NCBI GenBank assembly: GCA_002118135.1
Contig: BDIU01000216.1
Location: forward strand, 124,166-188,165
DNA from: Trebouxia sp. TZW2008
Taxonomy: Eukaryota; Chlorophyta; Trebouxiophyceae; Trebouxiales; Trebouxiaceae
Length of the DNA: 64,000 nucleotides
Direction: 5' to 3'
Shown one piece after another: positions 12,527 to 24,296 of the stretch; positions within the stretch are counted from its first letter, which is position 1; every line of letters begins with the position of its first letter. The notes below the pieces were generated by a model. That model made no database searches, was not told the DNA's origin, and saw only the letters and a program-made list of their open reading frames with translations. Position numbers and translations under genes: made by a program.

Positions 12527-13439
12527 TGCAAGATGTTGTGGGACTTGAGGTCAAGCAACCCTCCCACGACAAGATTGAAGTATTTGACAGCATAGAACAG
12601 GCTCTGCTGGTGCGAGTGCACAAGTCATGACATTTGTCGCAGCTGTAACAAGCATAGAAACCTTGTGACAGTTGTGACAACAGTTGTTACGGATGTATAT
12701 CATTCCGAGCAGGTTACAGACACTAAGCAGCTTTCTGAACAATTGTAAGTCGAAGCAAGTCCAGGCTCGAGATTGGTGCTCTTGCCTGTGGCAAGCCAAT
12801 GCAGCGCCAGCTGCGTGCGCAGCTCTGCTGACGCTAAGGCTTGAAGTCAGAGTTGAGCATTTGCTTTGTCCACACCAAGGATATGCATGCCATTGTGTTT
12901 GCATCGGCGTTGGCTGGGCTGATGCTTGACATCGAGAGACTGCAACCTCTGTCCAGACACCTTACCGCAATGTTTATCAGATTGATATATAGCAAGTGTT
13001 TTCAAGCAAACAAACTACACAGTACATGGCCATCCATGTCGTCCTGTGGTCAAAATACGGCAAAGCACTTGTACTTTGCATTCAATCGTTGCCGCCTTGA
13101 AGTTGATTAAAGCGCTATCCAAAGTAGCTTGAGCAAGTTGGCAAGCTTTTCAGAAGCAAGCCATGCAGTAAAGTTTTGTCATCGTTACTCATCTGTGGAT
13201 AAACCTGCGTAATGCATGTCCGTGCTCGCGTGTGTGCGCTTGTGTTGCCTCAAGTCCGGAGTGGTTGTTGCTTGATGCGAGAGGCTCCCGACCATCTGTG
13301 CTCTTGCCTTCACTTGAAGCGGCTAGACTAATCTGGTTTCCGCACAGCTGTGTTTGACTGGACCTTTGCGCGGTTGAAGTAACCTGCATTGTGCACCAAA
13401 TTTCGTAGTTGAAGTCGGGGGCATTTCAGCGACCCGGGT
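12527..13439. other. Intergenic region between pyrophosphatase and PQ-loop genes
   Basis: About 900 bp contain the pyrophosphatase 3' flank and the PQ-loop gene 5' flank. The right third (from about 13200) is more CpG-rich, as at other gene starts here. Open frames such as 13323-13763 (minus) are antisense to the PQ-loop first exon. No gene recognised. Confidence 0.5.
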
Positions 13440-16400
13440 ATGGGGGTGACCTGCGATCCTGGTTGCGCTAGTTGGGCCAAGTCGTTTGGAGACTGCATAT
13501 GCAGTTCTACAGACTTGGCTTCTTTCATTCTGGGGTTGGCGTCTGTGGTGTTTATGGGCATCTGCTGCTTGCCTCAAATCATCATCAATTTCATCAATGG
13601 AAGTTCTGACGGGTTGTCGCTTGGTATGATCCTGATTTGGACGCTTGGCGACGGTTGCAACATTGCTGGAGTGTTTCTGACCAAAGCTGTAAGTTTGCTT
13701 GTTGGCTCCTCTCTGCTCCAGACGTCTTGTATACACAATCTTCGTCATCTGCAGCTTCACCATTCATAGCAACCTGAAATTGCCGATGTCTGCACTGCAG
13801 CTACCAACACAAGTGTACATGGCGTTCCTGTTCTCAATCCTGGACATACTGCTCAATGTTCAGCATTGCTGGTACAATTACTACATCCTGCCCAAGCGGA
13901 AAAGGCGTGCTTTGGATCATCAAGCACTTGCAGCTGATGCTCAGCAGCAGCCCTCAGCGCAAGCTGCAACACTGAAGGATGACGGCACTACACCTGTGGT
14001 AGACAACCAAGCTGCTGAACAACAGTTGCAGCGTACGGACGATGCCCAGAAACAGATACAGTTAGCACAGCTAGGTACAGATCAGGCAGTGTATGATGGT
14101 GCCATACAAGCACAGCCTGATGGTCAGAGGGCAACGAACCCTCAGAAGAGCCAAGACCTCCTGGAGGGCATTCCTGCAGCTCATCACCTACGAGCGCTTA
14201 GTGCAGGCACGTCGCTCTATATATATACTGCATGTGTCATTCATGATGGATCTTATATCTCATTCAAAGCATGCTAGACAGGCTCAGCAGGCCCAGCTAG
14301 GTACAAACTGGAGCAATCAATTTGTATGTGTCAACCAGTTTGTATGGGTCAGGCAATGCAATATCTGTGCGTGATGCTGCACATGGACCACATGTGTTGT
14401 GGAGGGCACATACATGCGTGTTGCTTTACACACTGCTTGGGTCGGAGATAATTCATCCATGGCTGTTGTTACACACCCACGCACCCCATTTGCTCAGTCT
14501 TCTTCATGCAGTTTCTACACAGCATTTGTTTGGAAACATAACTCTATGCTTGTTGCAGCATGCTCAGCACTAATGTCGGCAGTTTTTTGGAAGCAATTTG
14601 CGCCACACCCACACACTTCACTGCATTGGCGGTTTGCATCCCATGCACATTGCTATGCACACCGCTTGTGTTGGAGGCTACGTGTCCATGCAAGTTTCTA
14701 CATGCACACCACTTGCATCTAGGACTATTTTCTCACAAGTGGCATTGAAAAGCGGCATCTGTGCTGAGTGTAGGTCATTGATGCGACTGAAGGCTACAAC
14801 AGGTCTGTCTGTGCAATGTCTGCATGCCTGCATGTTGACATGGCTCTTGCCATGCTCATATCTGGGCCGTACAGTCAAGGCACTTCAGCTGTCTGAAGCC
14901 TTCTTGCATGGCATGCCTCCCAGTGACTGCTGCAAGGCCTTGACGGCCCTTCAGCTGTCTGAAGCCTTTCTTGCATGGCATGCCCAAAAGCAATATCTGT
15001 GTGGATTGGCGTTTGTCCATGCAAGAGCAGGCAGTGACAGGTCTGGCTGTGCAATGTTTGCAGGCCTGAGGTGCAAACATGGCACTTGACAATTTGTAAC
15101 TCAGGCCTGCAGGCAAGGCAATTTAGCTGTCTGAAGCCTGTCTTGCATGGCATGCGCAAAAGTGACATCTGCACTTGGTGTGTTGTTCATGCAAGAGAAG
15201 GCAATGCCAGCTTTGGCTGTGCAATGTCTGCATGCCTGAGGTGCTCGCATGGCACTTGACACATAATCTCGGGCCTGCAGCTAAGGCACTTCAGCTCTCT
15301 GAAGCCTTTCTTGCATGGCATACACAAAAGCGGCATTCATGTGGATTTTTGTGCACTCATGCAAGAGAACGCCATGACAGGTCTGGCTGTGCAATGTCTG
15401 CATGCCTCAGGTGTTGACATGGCATTGGACATGTTTGCATCCGGAGCATGCTGGCAAGGCATTCCAGCTGTCTGAAGCTTTTTCTGCATGGCGCGCCAAA
15501 AGATGACTGCTGCAAGGCTTCGACAACCCTTCAGATGTCTAAATGAAAATCATTGGCATGCAGGACTGATGTTGCTGGGGTGTGGAATGATGACAACAGG
15601 GGTCCCCACCATGATTACGGCAGGCATCACTGGCACATTGCCTGGTGCATCAGACTATAGATCCACGTCGGGTGCTTGGACACAAGAGCACTTGCACATA
15701 GGCAGGGTACTATTAGCAGATAGCGGCTCCACTGCAGCCTCAGGTGAGATCTGCAGGACATGTGTTAGTATCAGCATGTCAACCGTGATCACAGCAGGCG
15801 TCACTGGTCCTCTGCCTGGCGCATCAGACTACAGGTCTACATCAGGTGCTCGGGCACAAGAGCGCTTACCCTTAGNNNNNNNNNNNNNNNNNNNNNNNNN
15901 NNNNNNNNNNNNNNNNNNNNNNNNNNNNNNNNNNNNNNNNNNNNNNNNNNNNNNNNNNNNNNNNNNNNNNNNNNNNNNNNNNNNNNNNNNNNNNNNNNNN
16001 NNNNNNNAGGTGCTCGGGCACAAGAGCGCTTACCCTTAGGCAGGGTGCTGTTAGCAGATAGCGGCTCCACCGCAGCGTCAGGTAAGATCTCTAGGACATG
16101 AGTTTGTGTCAGCATGCCCACCGTGATGACAGCAGGCATCACTGGTACTCTGCCTGGTGCATCAGACTACAGGTCCACGTCGGTGCTTGGGCACACGAGC
16201 ACTTACACTGGGGCAGGGTGGTGTTAGCAGACAGCGGCCCAACTGCAGCGTCAGGCAAGGTTTCAGAGAATGCAATAGCGACAGCACGCTGGTGCATCAA
16301 GACGCATTGGCATTTATGTTAGCATGAAACTTCATTCACTTTGGACTTGCAATGCATGTACAGAAGTCTTGCAGTGCAAATGCATGTCCATCAGCATGCA

Positions 16401-17733
16401 CACGATTGCATGATGCAGTGTGGCATGCATTTGCTAAGAGATAGATACAGCAGCTTGGTGACTGCAAATTGCGACGCAGCACAGACAACTGTGAGCGCCC
16501 TATGTTAACCCTCCTGCCTGCAAAACAAGTCAATGATCACAGCCAAACCAGCAGACACAGCTCAAAAGGGGTGTCCTGTTCCACTGTTGCAACAGCGCCA
16601 AGCTCATGCAAATGCAGCACCACAACCAAACTGCTTTTATCTGAGCTCGTCGCTTTTGCAACAATCAAACATGACACCACTCTTGTGCTGTGTGCGCTGA
16701 TTTGGCTGTAATCATTGGCACCGTTTCTGCAGGCAGGAGGGTCAACGTAGGGCCAGCTCTGGGGTGGGTCATGACATGCTTGCATTGCTTTGTACACGGC
16801 ATGACACTCAGACTCTGCTGTTCCGGCTGTGATCTGTAATGCTACTACTGTAGGCAGGTGGGTCAACATAGGGCAAGCCTTAGGGTGGGTCGTGACAGCG
16901 CTGTGTGTGCATGAGCTTGTGATGCTTGAGATGACTCAAGTATCACATCACACTGCAACTGTGAATGCTGGTTTGTCTTCGATCTATGATGCTGTGGTTG
17001 CAGGCAGGAGAGTCAACATAGGGCAAGCCTTAGGGTGGGTCATGACGGTGACCTACCTGGGTGCAAGAGTGCCACAGCTGGTCAAGAATGTCAGGCGTGG
17101 CACAGCACAGGGGTTGTCTACATTTATGTTTCTGTTTCTGGTCTTTGGCAGCATCACATATGTCCTCAGCATCTTTGTACGGTGAGTTCTTTCCTGCTTG
17201 CAAGCTATTGTCTGCCTGTGTATGGCTGCTTACTTGCAATCGTTTGCCTGTGTGGCCTTGCTTGCAAGTCATACATTTCTCTTTTACACAAGTCGCAACT
17301 TACGCATTAAACAGCATGCTTAGCAGCATTTTGAATTGCAATGATATATGTCAATTTAGCTCTGGAGCCGCAACATCATGTTTGTCCTGTCTTCAGATGA
17401 AAACCACTGCTTTACACATTTACAAAAAGCTAGCTGCACCACTACCTGGTCAATGCATATCTGAGACCATGCAACAAGTTCTGCAAACCGGCTTGCAATT
17501 TGAAAGCGCAGAAAAATCAGCAGACGAATAACATGACGTGTTTGCTGCAATGCAGGAGTGTACAGTCAGACTTTGTAGTGCCCAAGCTCCCCTGGTTGAT
17601 AGAAGCGCTAGGGGCCATAATACTTGACGGGTCCATCCTGTTGCAGATATTCTATTACCGCCGTAAGAACCGTAACAAGCCCCCTCCAGCTGAACCAGCT
17701 GCAACCCATCCTTTGGGCACGATTGCACTGTAA
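13440..17733 (+). CDS. PQ-loop repeat transporter (YPQ1/PQLC2-like)
   Basis: Seven-helix PQ-loop family membrane protein; relatives export basic amino acids from vacuole or lysosome, and that role is inferred here. Exons: 13440-13688, 13801-14074, one 120-nt exon of the array at 15.6-16.3 kb (the copy at 15624-15743 is intact), 17004-17181 and 17556-17733; 999 nt, 332 aa with a single cassette. The N-terminus has CCLPQIIINFINGSSDGLS, the first PQ loop; the second is YLGARVPQLVKNVRRGTAQG. The loop between them is Gln/Ala-rich and hydrophilic. The last exon contains LPWLIEALGAIILD, as in plant homologues. Exon choice at 15.6-16.3 kb is uncertain because of repeats and an N gap. Introns hold three separate families of tandem repeats. 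Confidence 0.82.
14780..15500. repeat. About five tandem copies of a 168-170 bp unit
   Basis: A block reading TTCAGCTGTCTGAAGC then GCATGGCATGC recurs at about 14883, 14951, 15121, 15289 and 15459, accompanied by GCAATGTCTGCATGCCTGAGGTG. All but the first interval are about 168-170 bp. The array sits in the second intron of the PQ-loop gene. I could not assign it to a known exon of that gene. Confidence 0.75.
15600..16260 (+). repeat. Tandem array of a ~170 bp unit carrying a 120-nt exon
   Basis: Units begin (at the GCAGG acceptor) at 15620, 15794, one inside the N gap, and 16132. Each carries an exon-like segment reading PLPGASDYRSTSGA and then GRVLLADSGSTAASG, with a splice donor: GTGAG in the first copy, GTAAG in the third, a degraded GCAAG in the last. 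The first is 120 nt, phase 1 at both ends, so it is a symmetric cassette. The last is 119 nt and breaks the frame. Confidence 0.8.
15876..16007. other. Assembly gap (132 N)
   Basis: Unknown bases inside the exon array. About 31 bases before the gap (ending CTTACCCTTAG) are repeated immediately after it, which suggests that the true copy number was not resolved. Confidence 0.98.
16725..16910 (+). repeat. Copies of PQ-loop exon-4 start and acceptor
   Basis: The acceptor and first about 40 bases of the exon at 17004 recur near 16735 and 16857. The shared text reads GGCAGG..GGTCAACRTAGGGC followed by GGGTGGGTC. The copies diverge after about 40-45 bp. They lie 122 and 147 bp apart and only upstream of the working exon. 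Confidence 0.8.
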
Positions 17734-18649
17734 GCAAAGAGGCTTTGTGATACCATCTCTCACCCTGATCAAAGATGGCACAGTTGCACTTTAGGCAAAA
17801 GAGGTTTTCTGATATTGCATAGTCAAATCGCTCAGCCTGAATGCCAGATATAAAGTCCTAACTGCCCGTTCCAAGCTTCACTTTGTTAGGCAGATGCAGA
17901 CAACCTAGGCCAGACATAGGCTGCTGACAATTTTTGGACCCTCTAAGGCATGTTGCTACTCCCCCTTGCCCCGCCTGACATCAGTATGATCAACACAAAT
18001 GTGATGATGTCTTGCTGGAACATTATATCCGGTAACACTTTGATTAGGGACTAGCAAACAAGAGCTGCTGGCAGCTCTGTAGGACTTTGACTGTAGCTGA
18101 AGGCCAGCAGCTAGCATTGTGTCTGCCTTTTTAAGCTGACATGTCATGTGCAGCATGCTTTAGCAGCACCCAAAAGAGACATGTGCAGCAAAAGTAAAGC
18201 AGCAGCATGTCGTGAAGTCAGTCCCCATAGCTTGTGCAGATGACCTGTGTCAACAGACCATGACAAAACACCTCGACAAGTCTCATTTAGATCAACAATC
18301 ATATGCAGCTGGGAGGCGTCTTATATGACACAGCTGCATCCTTCACTGGCATTTCACCCGTCAACGTTGAGGAAAGCTTTGAATTCACAATGCTGTGAAT
18401 GCTATGAAGAATGCAACAGCATACTGCACCTTGCGCTTTGCTGTCTATCATGCATTGCTGCACACTGCAAACTAATCTGCAGAGCAAATGCGTACTGTTC
18501 CAGCATGCCCTGCTGCCTGTTTCACTATCAAATACTGCCACTGCATACTGACTTAATTTTGTGCTGCATTTGGGCCCCGCCTCAGCCCCAGCAGCAACTT
18601 GATTCTCTGAGAACAATTGAACAAGACTGGCTGGCAAACATTGCCATTG
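17734..18649. other. Intergenic region between converging genes
   Basis: The region lies between the PQ-loop stop codon (plus) and the coiled-coil gene stop codon (minus). An open frame at 18247-18675 (plus) has no recognisable domain and is Cys-rich by chance of local composition. Nothing else was seen. Confidence 0.5.
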
Positions 18650-19906
18650 CTATCGTCTGCCAAAGTACTCTTTGACCAGTGGATGCTGCAAGGGGTTGGC
18701 ATTGGCCCTTGCCTGTTGTGCATGAAGATTGGCTGCTGCCAGAGCTTTCTCTGCCAGCTGCAAGCAATACCCAAGTGTGTCAGCATGCATGCTCTGAACC
18801 AGTGCAGGAACCACGATGTCTGCGTGTATGCTCTTGACTGCTGCAATCTCATACTTTGAATTGCACATCTTGCTCCAATCAAGGCAAACTTCATTGTTGT
18901 GTTGCATCAAGTTGTCACTTCTAAGGCAACACAAACGCCCTGCACACAAGATTTGACAGGTTGCTGTTGCTAACATCTGCTCAGGTCAGCTTCTCAGACA
19001 CGGTGTAACAGCACAGAACAGCTTCTCAACTTGCCTGTTGCATGCGTTTTCATATTTTTCTGTGGCAGCTCAAGCCCAACTCCATGCAGCATGAATCCAT
19101 GTTGCACATAGTGCCATGCAGTGCTTTTACATCACCACAGCTTACCGTTCTAGCTTCTGTTCTTCTCTGTACTTCCTCTCTTAGCTTCTCTACTCGCTGC
19201 TTGCCAGCTAGGACAGCTTCCTGAGTCTCCCGCAGCTGCTGTTCCAGATCCTCTTTCTGCTGCTCAAGCTTTATCAAGCGCTGTTGCGTCTCAGTGACAT
19301 CTGCCTCAGCTTTTGAAACTGCCTGCAATGAGACATCTGCTTTGCACTGCGCCCCTTGCTTGCACTGTAACCGGTCACCTACTTTGTGTTCTATGCCTCA
19401 CTCACACTGCTGACACCAAACGCATCATGATCTGCTTGGACTTGCATTAGCAGCACTGATGTTGGTGCTTGCCATAGTGCTTGCACAGTCAGCATTGGCA
19501 AGGGCATGGACAGAGCCAAGTGCTGAGGCACATGTCATCCATCATATGGCATGGCTCAACAAAGCATGCTTGAGGCATGCTTGAACTTCAGACCTTCTTT
19601 TGCTCATGTCGCTTGACAAAGAGCTCTTCTGTCTGCTTTTCCTGCTGACCAATGGTGACTTGACTCTCTTGGATGACACGTGTGTGGTCTGCAGATTGCC
19701 TCCGATATACTCGACATTCCTGCTCTGCTGTCCAGACTTGATAGTATGCCTGTGGACACGCCGCTGAGTGCTTTAAATGGCCTCCCGAAGCCCCAGACCA
19801 GGATCACAAACTCAATCAGAATTTTGTGCCTCACCTGCCCACCAAATACGGCAGCACCAGCTGCGAGCAGCCCGCCTGCGGTCTTCAGAGCACCGCTTGC
19901 TGCCAT
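18650..19906 (-). CDS. Small coiled-coil protein with N-terminal hydrophobic segment
   Basis: I do not recognise the family. Four exons on the minus strand: 19906-19843, 19688-19594, 19322-19146 and 18757-18650; 444 nt, 147 aa, all phases consistent. The N-terminus (ALKTAGGLLAAGAAVF) is a short Gly/Ala-rich hydrophobic stretch that could anchor in a membrane or act as a targeting sequence. From about residue 25 to 125 the chain is strongly charged and heptad-like (for example KLEQQKEDLEQQLRETQ), so a long coiled coil is expected. The end reads HPLVKEYFGRR. A CpG-rich stretch (19910-20110) precedes the start. Possible roles such as organelle membrane organiser are only speculation. Confidence 0.65.
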
Positions 19907-20689
19907 CAAAGCTTTTGAGAGTAGTGCAGCTTGATTAGGAGGTGTCGCGGGTGGAGACGTCAGCTACTGACGTAAAGCAATCTAAACGCGCGCAGTCTGA
20001 TCAAGCCGCGATTGTATGATCAAGGCTTTGCTTGTAGCTGGACGCGCAGGACTTGGCAGCAAAGGAAGGTCAACGTTTTTAAGCATATGCCTGCCGCTTC
20101 GTATTCGTAAGACACAGCTTGACCTAGTGACTCACAGCTTGTGAAGAAGAATGCTATTGCAGCCAGGAAGTGTCGTATTGTGCTTCACACAGCTATTGCA
20201 GCCTCTAACAGCACAACGAATACTCGAATATAAGCATCAGAAAGAACAGCTGATACTCTTTGCCATGTCTCACACTAGCTGACATGCACATGTGCATGCA
20301 TCTTTAAGTTTCATCTGGCATGTGTATAACCGGGAGAAACAGTAAAGTGGTTCTCCCAAATATCATCATGACAACGTGCAAGGTCTCAGATCTTTCAAAG
20401 CCCAAGTTCGGCGACAACGGCTTGTTCCACAATGACACGTCCTAACAACTTTTAAAGTTGTCATGTTCAATATGACAGACTCTGAGATTGTCACAACATG
20501 TCAATGCAAACTCACATCAAGACATTCGCACTTTGCGGCACACATTAATGCCTGATGTATGGCTCAGCGTTTAAGCTCCCACACAAGCAATGTTTGAACA
20601 ACATGCTTTGCAAGCAGTGCCACTCAACTGTGACGGCACATGCAGCAACAAAGAATGGATTGCAAAGGTAACAGTGTGCAAGAATGGCA
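19907..20689. promoter_or_regulatory. Upstream region of coiled-coil gene
   Basis: Intergenic region between two minus-strand genes. The first 200 bp next to the coiled-coil start contain many CpG (for example AAACGCGCGCAGTC near 19984), fitting a promoter. The rest is AT-richer and holds no recognised feature. Confidence 0.45.
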
Positions 20690-23600
20690 CTAGCGCACAC
20701 ATGAGTCGCCTAGATCCTTGATGGTTTTGGCATTACAACCAGGCCCAAACCAGGGGCCGAAGGGTTTCCCACAAGCAGGACACTCGTCCATGTCTCTCAG
20801 CTTCTGCAAGCAGGATTCATGAGCCAGATGCATGCAAATCAAGACCTCCACCTTGTTCTTGGGCTTATCATGTGTTGTAGAGGCCTTGTGTGCATTGCAT
20901 TTGCCCTGACAGACAGCACATCGTTTTGGAACAGGACGGCCTTGATGGGCCATCTCAGAAAATAGCTGCTGCCGGTATGCTGCAGCCCTGTGCCTAACTT
21001 GGATGTCCTTTGTGAATGACTGCCGCTCACAGTTGTTGGCTAAGGACAACAGTATGGCAAGCTTCTGCAGTGGCTCGTCTGTGCATTCATTGTTCTGCAA
21101 AACAGAGAGCATAGTATCACCTGCTGCAAATCATGTAAGCATGCACGTGCATGCAATGCAAATTGAATCCCTGCTTGATGTCCATGCTTGCTGAACAGAT
21201 GCATGCACTGACAAGCATTGAGCATGAGCCGATCTCGACATGTCTTCCCTAGTACAGACCAGCAGTAGCTTGTTCATCACAACACAGACACTTCGAATAC
21301 ATAGCAACAGCACTGCAGGTCATTGTCATATGCGCAGTGCACAAACTTTGATGGTGTACAACAGATGCCAGATGTCAAAGTGCGCTTACTTTTTGCGCCT
21401 CTTTGAGCCAAACCTCAGCCTGCTCATATTCAGCCCGATGATTACTGAGTGCCCTGCCTATGTTTACGAGGGTTACAACCAGATTGCTTGCTGCCATGTC
21501 AAATCCTGGCAGCCCTGCATGCCCCTACAAAAACCAGCAACAGCAACAGCAACAGCAGGTTTTGATTTCTAATTTTAGTTTGATCTCTATGGTCCGCATT
21601 GTGTATACCTGCAAACTAAAGTTTTAACTATACATAACACAGTATATGCAACCATCACGCTGCTTTGCTCTCCTGGTGTGGAGCCTCTCTAGCCGCAAAG
21701 TTGTTGAGACTGATCTCGTTGATCACATGGCAATGACTGTTGGATCACAGTAAATGCTAAGCAATGCATGTGAGCTGTGCTGTGCAACGGAACAAAAGCG
21801 TTGTGGTTGTTGACGGGATGTACATGTCTGCCCATACCAGTAGTCTGAGAGCTTTCATGAGGTCTAGGTAGTGTTCCTTGCTGCGCTCAGCATATGGCAG
21901 GGCTCCTTCACTCCTGAAGCCACCAGATGAATTCAAACTTCTACCACTCCTACAATGCATTGACACTCTGCAAAGTGCTCAGAGCAACTGGCCAACATAT
22001 TTGTCACGTCCCGCAGTAACACCCACAAAAAGTATAAGACAATTATAACGCATCCTGAAGTAATCAAAGTGAGTCAAGGGCAAAGCACACTGCTGTGTGC
22101 TGGCAAAACAGCACTGCACTTGCAGCTGTTGCTGGTTTGCAGAAGATAGGGCTGTCTGTGCATGGTGCATGCATACAACAAGTGTAATGCAAAGCACACT
22201 GTAGTTGATGGAGCCAAATGATTCCGACTGCTGTAGGGTGCACAACAGGTTGAACAACTCTGCAAAGCTGAGCTTTACAAAGATCAAGATGCTGCAAGCA
22301 GCTTGGAGGTTCTGATGAGCTGTGACTGACCCGTTCATGACCATCAAGAAGGCACGTGCGTAGTTGCCAACTGCCAAGAGATAAGTGTCTTGATGTTGCT
22401 CAGCTGCCTGTAGAACCTCATCAACCAGCCTTAGCTTTGGCGTGTCACTGGGAACGTCTGTATACTGGGTCAGCATGGTGACTTGATCTGCAGTCGACCT
22501 CACATTGTTTTTCTTGCGTGAATGCAGCACACATTGCCCTTTTGTATGCGCATGTTGACCCTGGGCGGCTGAAAGGTCTTGCACAATGCGGCTTCTTTGC
22601 AGAGTTGCATTGCAGCACTTGTTTTTAGTATGGGCAAGGTCTGGCGTCATCAGGAGGCCATTTCAGCTGAGTCCTGTAGAGCTGTTCATGCAATCATCAC
22701 TACGATGCACTCATACCTCTCATGGCATCGCTTGTGAGCTGCCAATATTTGAGATGTTCTCCTGCAAATCTGGATGACCACAAAAACCCCCATGACTGCA
22801 CGTATGACAGTCAATAGTCACGTTGCTAGTCTTGTGCAACGTACATGAAAACTTCCTGCTGGAACATCTAATCGGATGCTTTGCAACACAAATATGTTTT
22901 GGTAGCATCAGGCTGTTGCAGAGGAGTCGTATTGGCAACAAGTTGTACGTTTACTCACCCTAGCTCCCTCATTGGCCTTCAAGCAGTATGTGGCAATCCA
23001 GTAACAAGCAGAAGCGGACTTATACTGCGTCAAGGTTGGCACATCAGATCTGGGCTCAGTAACGCCATTGCCAACAGATGTGCAACCAGCCTCATGCAAT
23101 TCCATCAGTTTCAGGATGGAGGGCGGAATTGGGGCACCCATGCACATGACTTTCTTTTCCATTAGTGCTGCCTGGCAGTGCTTCTGCATTGCAACAGCTG
23201 TTTGAGTTGAAACGCTATTGAGTGCTTGCGCTGCCAGATGTGCAGCTTTCATAAAGGCTGTAGCTCAAGGCGCGTGGCTGCTGACCTTGAGCGAGCCAGC
23301 AAATTGCTTCAAGTTGGGTTGAAGACAGAAATGCTTGTGTATAGGGTGTGCCTTGCGTTGACATGTTCTGTCACAGAATGAAACCTGCAAGTGAAGTGAT
23401 GTGCTGCAACTCTGGAAGCCGTTTGTATGACTGACACAGGCGAGGTGCTTGACTGACCAGTAAGCATTTTGAGCATCGCGTGTTTGGCTTGTTGTCAGGA
23501 ATCTCAGCTGCGCAAGCAGCACAGCGGGTCGGCCCAGGAACAGGCACATTTTCTTGCAGCCAATTCCATGCTACAGCTTGTGCTGTCCAGACGGTGGCAC

Positions 23601-23908
23601 GAAGCCAGCGAGGGTTTTCTTTGTTCCAAGTGTGATCAATCAAAGGATCAATTTTTGCTGTGTCGTGCAAGGAGCTGCCACCGCTCTGACCGGCTCGATC
23701 CGCAAGTGAACACAGACAGCTAACCTCGTCGCGAACGGGGGGATCACAGGCGCACGGGCAATACAGTTCCGCAAATGGTACGCCATTTCCGATTGGAGGG
23801 AGATCCACAGGGCCACCGTTGGGCTGAAACAGGGGTCAAAGTAAAACCCCTGTGCCAAGTTGGCACAGACAGGTGGCCTTGTTCACTGACGTGTTTGATG
23901 CGCAGCAT
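20690..23908 (-). CDS. MYND and RING zinc-finger protein with helical repeats
   Basis: Probable exons on the minus strand: 23908-23891 (weak, start), 23823-23458, 23384-23286, 23183-22959, 22464-22244, 21913-21838, 21524-21390 and 21094-20690; 1545 nt, about 514 aa in frame. An N-terminal MYND finger is split by an intron: CAAC, then CSKC, then FCDRTCQRKAHPIHKHFC. The middle is helical and TPR-like (VTLVNIGRALSNHRAEYEQ). The C-terminus has a RING-like finger, CAVCQGKC then CMHLAHESC and CPAC. MYND usually binds proline-rich peptides and RING recruits E2 enzymes, so a ubiquitin-ligase adaptor is possible but inferred. The start and the two exons near 21.9-22.4 kb are the least secure parts. 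A CpG-rich stretch covers the 5' end. Confidence 0.65.
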
Positions 23909-24296
23909 TACAAAGCATGCAACTGAAGAGGGTATGTCTGCACTCATGCCATGTGAAGACATCATGCAAGACATGTGTAGCAATGCACTTTGTCTGATCA
24001 CGATCATGCAAAGGGCTCTATAGCTGCAGACGAATCGCAGACGCAACCCAGGAATCTTGCCAAAACGTATGCAAGCATGTCTGAAAGCATGTCAGGCTGG
24101 CTGCAAGTAAACCTCAAGATAAAATGTTCTGGTCAACCGCTTCAAGCTTGACAGTGTGCGCCAACCCCCGGGTTTGGCAAGAGCTCAATCATCTTAAACA
24201 TGCCCTCGATGAATGACACAGAGGAGTTTGATCATTCTGCACACAGAGTGCATGCAAAGAGTTTCATCATGACGCTTGAGCCGTGACACTTGAGTG
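23909..24296. other. Spacer between EMG1 and the MYND/RING gene
   Basis: About 390 bp between the EMG1 stop codon and the proposed start of the next minus-strand gene. It must contain the EMG1 3' end and the downstream promoter. No motif recognised. Confidence 0.4.

Noticed and set aside
22900..23260. Separate small gene at 23252-22908
   Set aside because: The frame is better explained as an internal exon (23183-22959) of the MYND/RING gene, flanked by good splice sites in phase.
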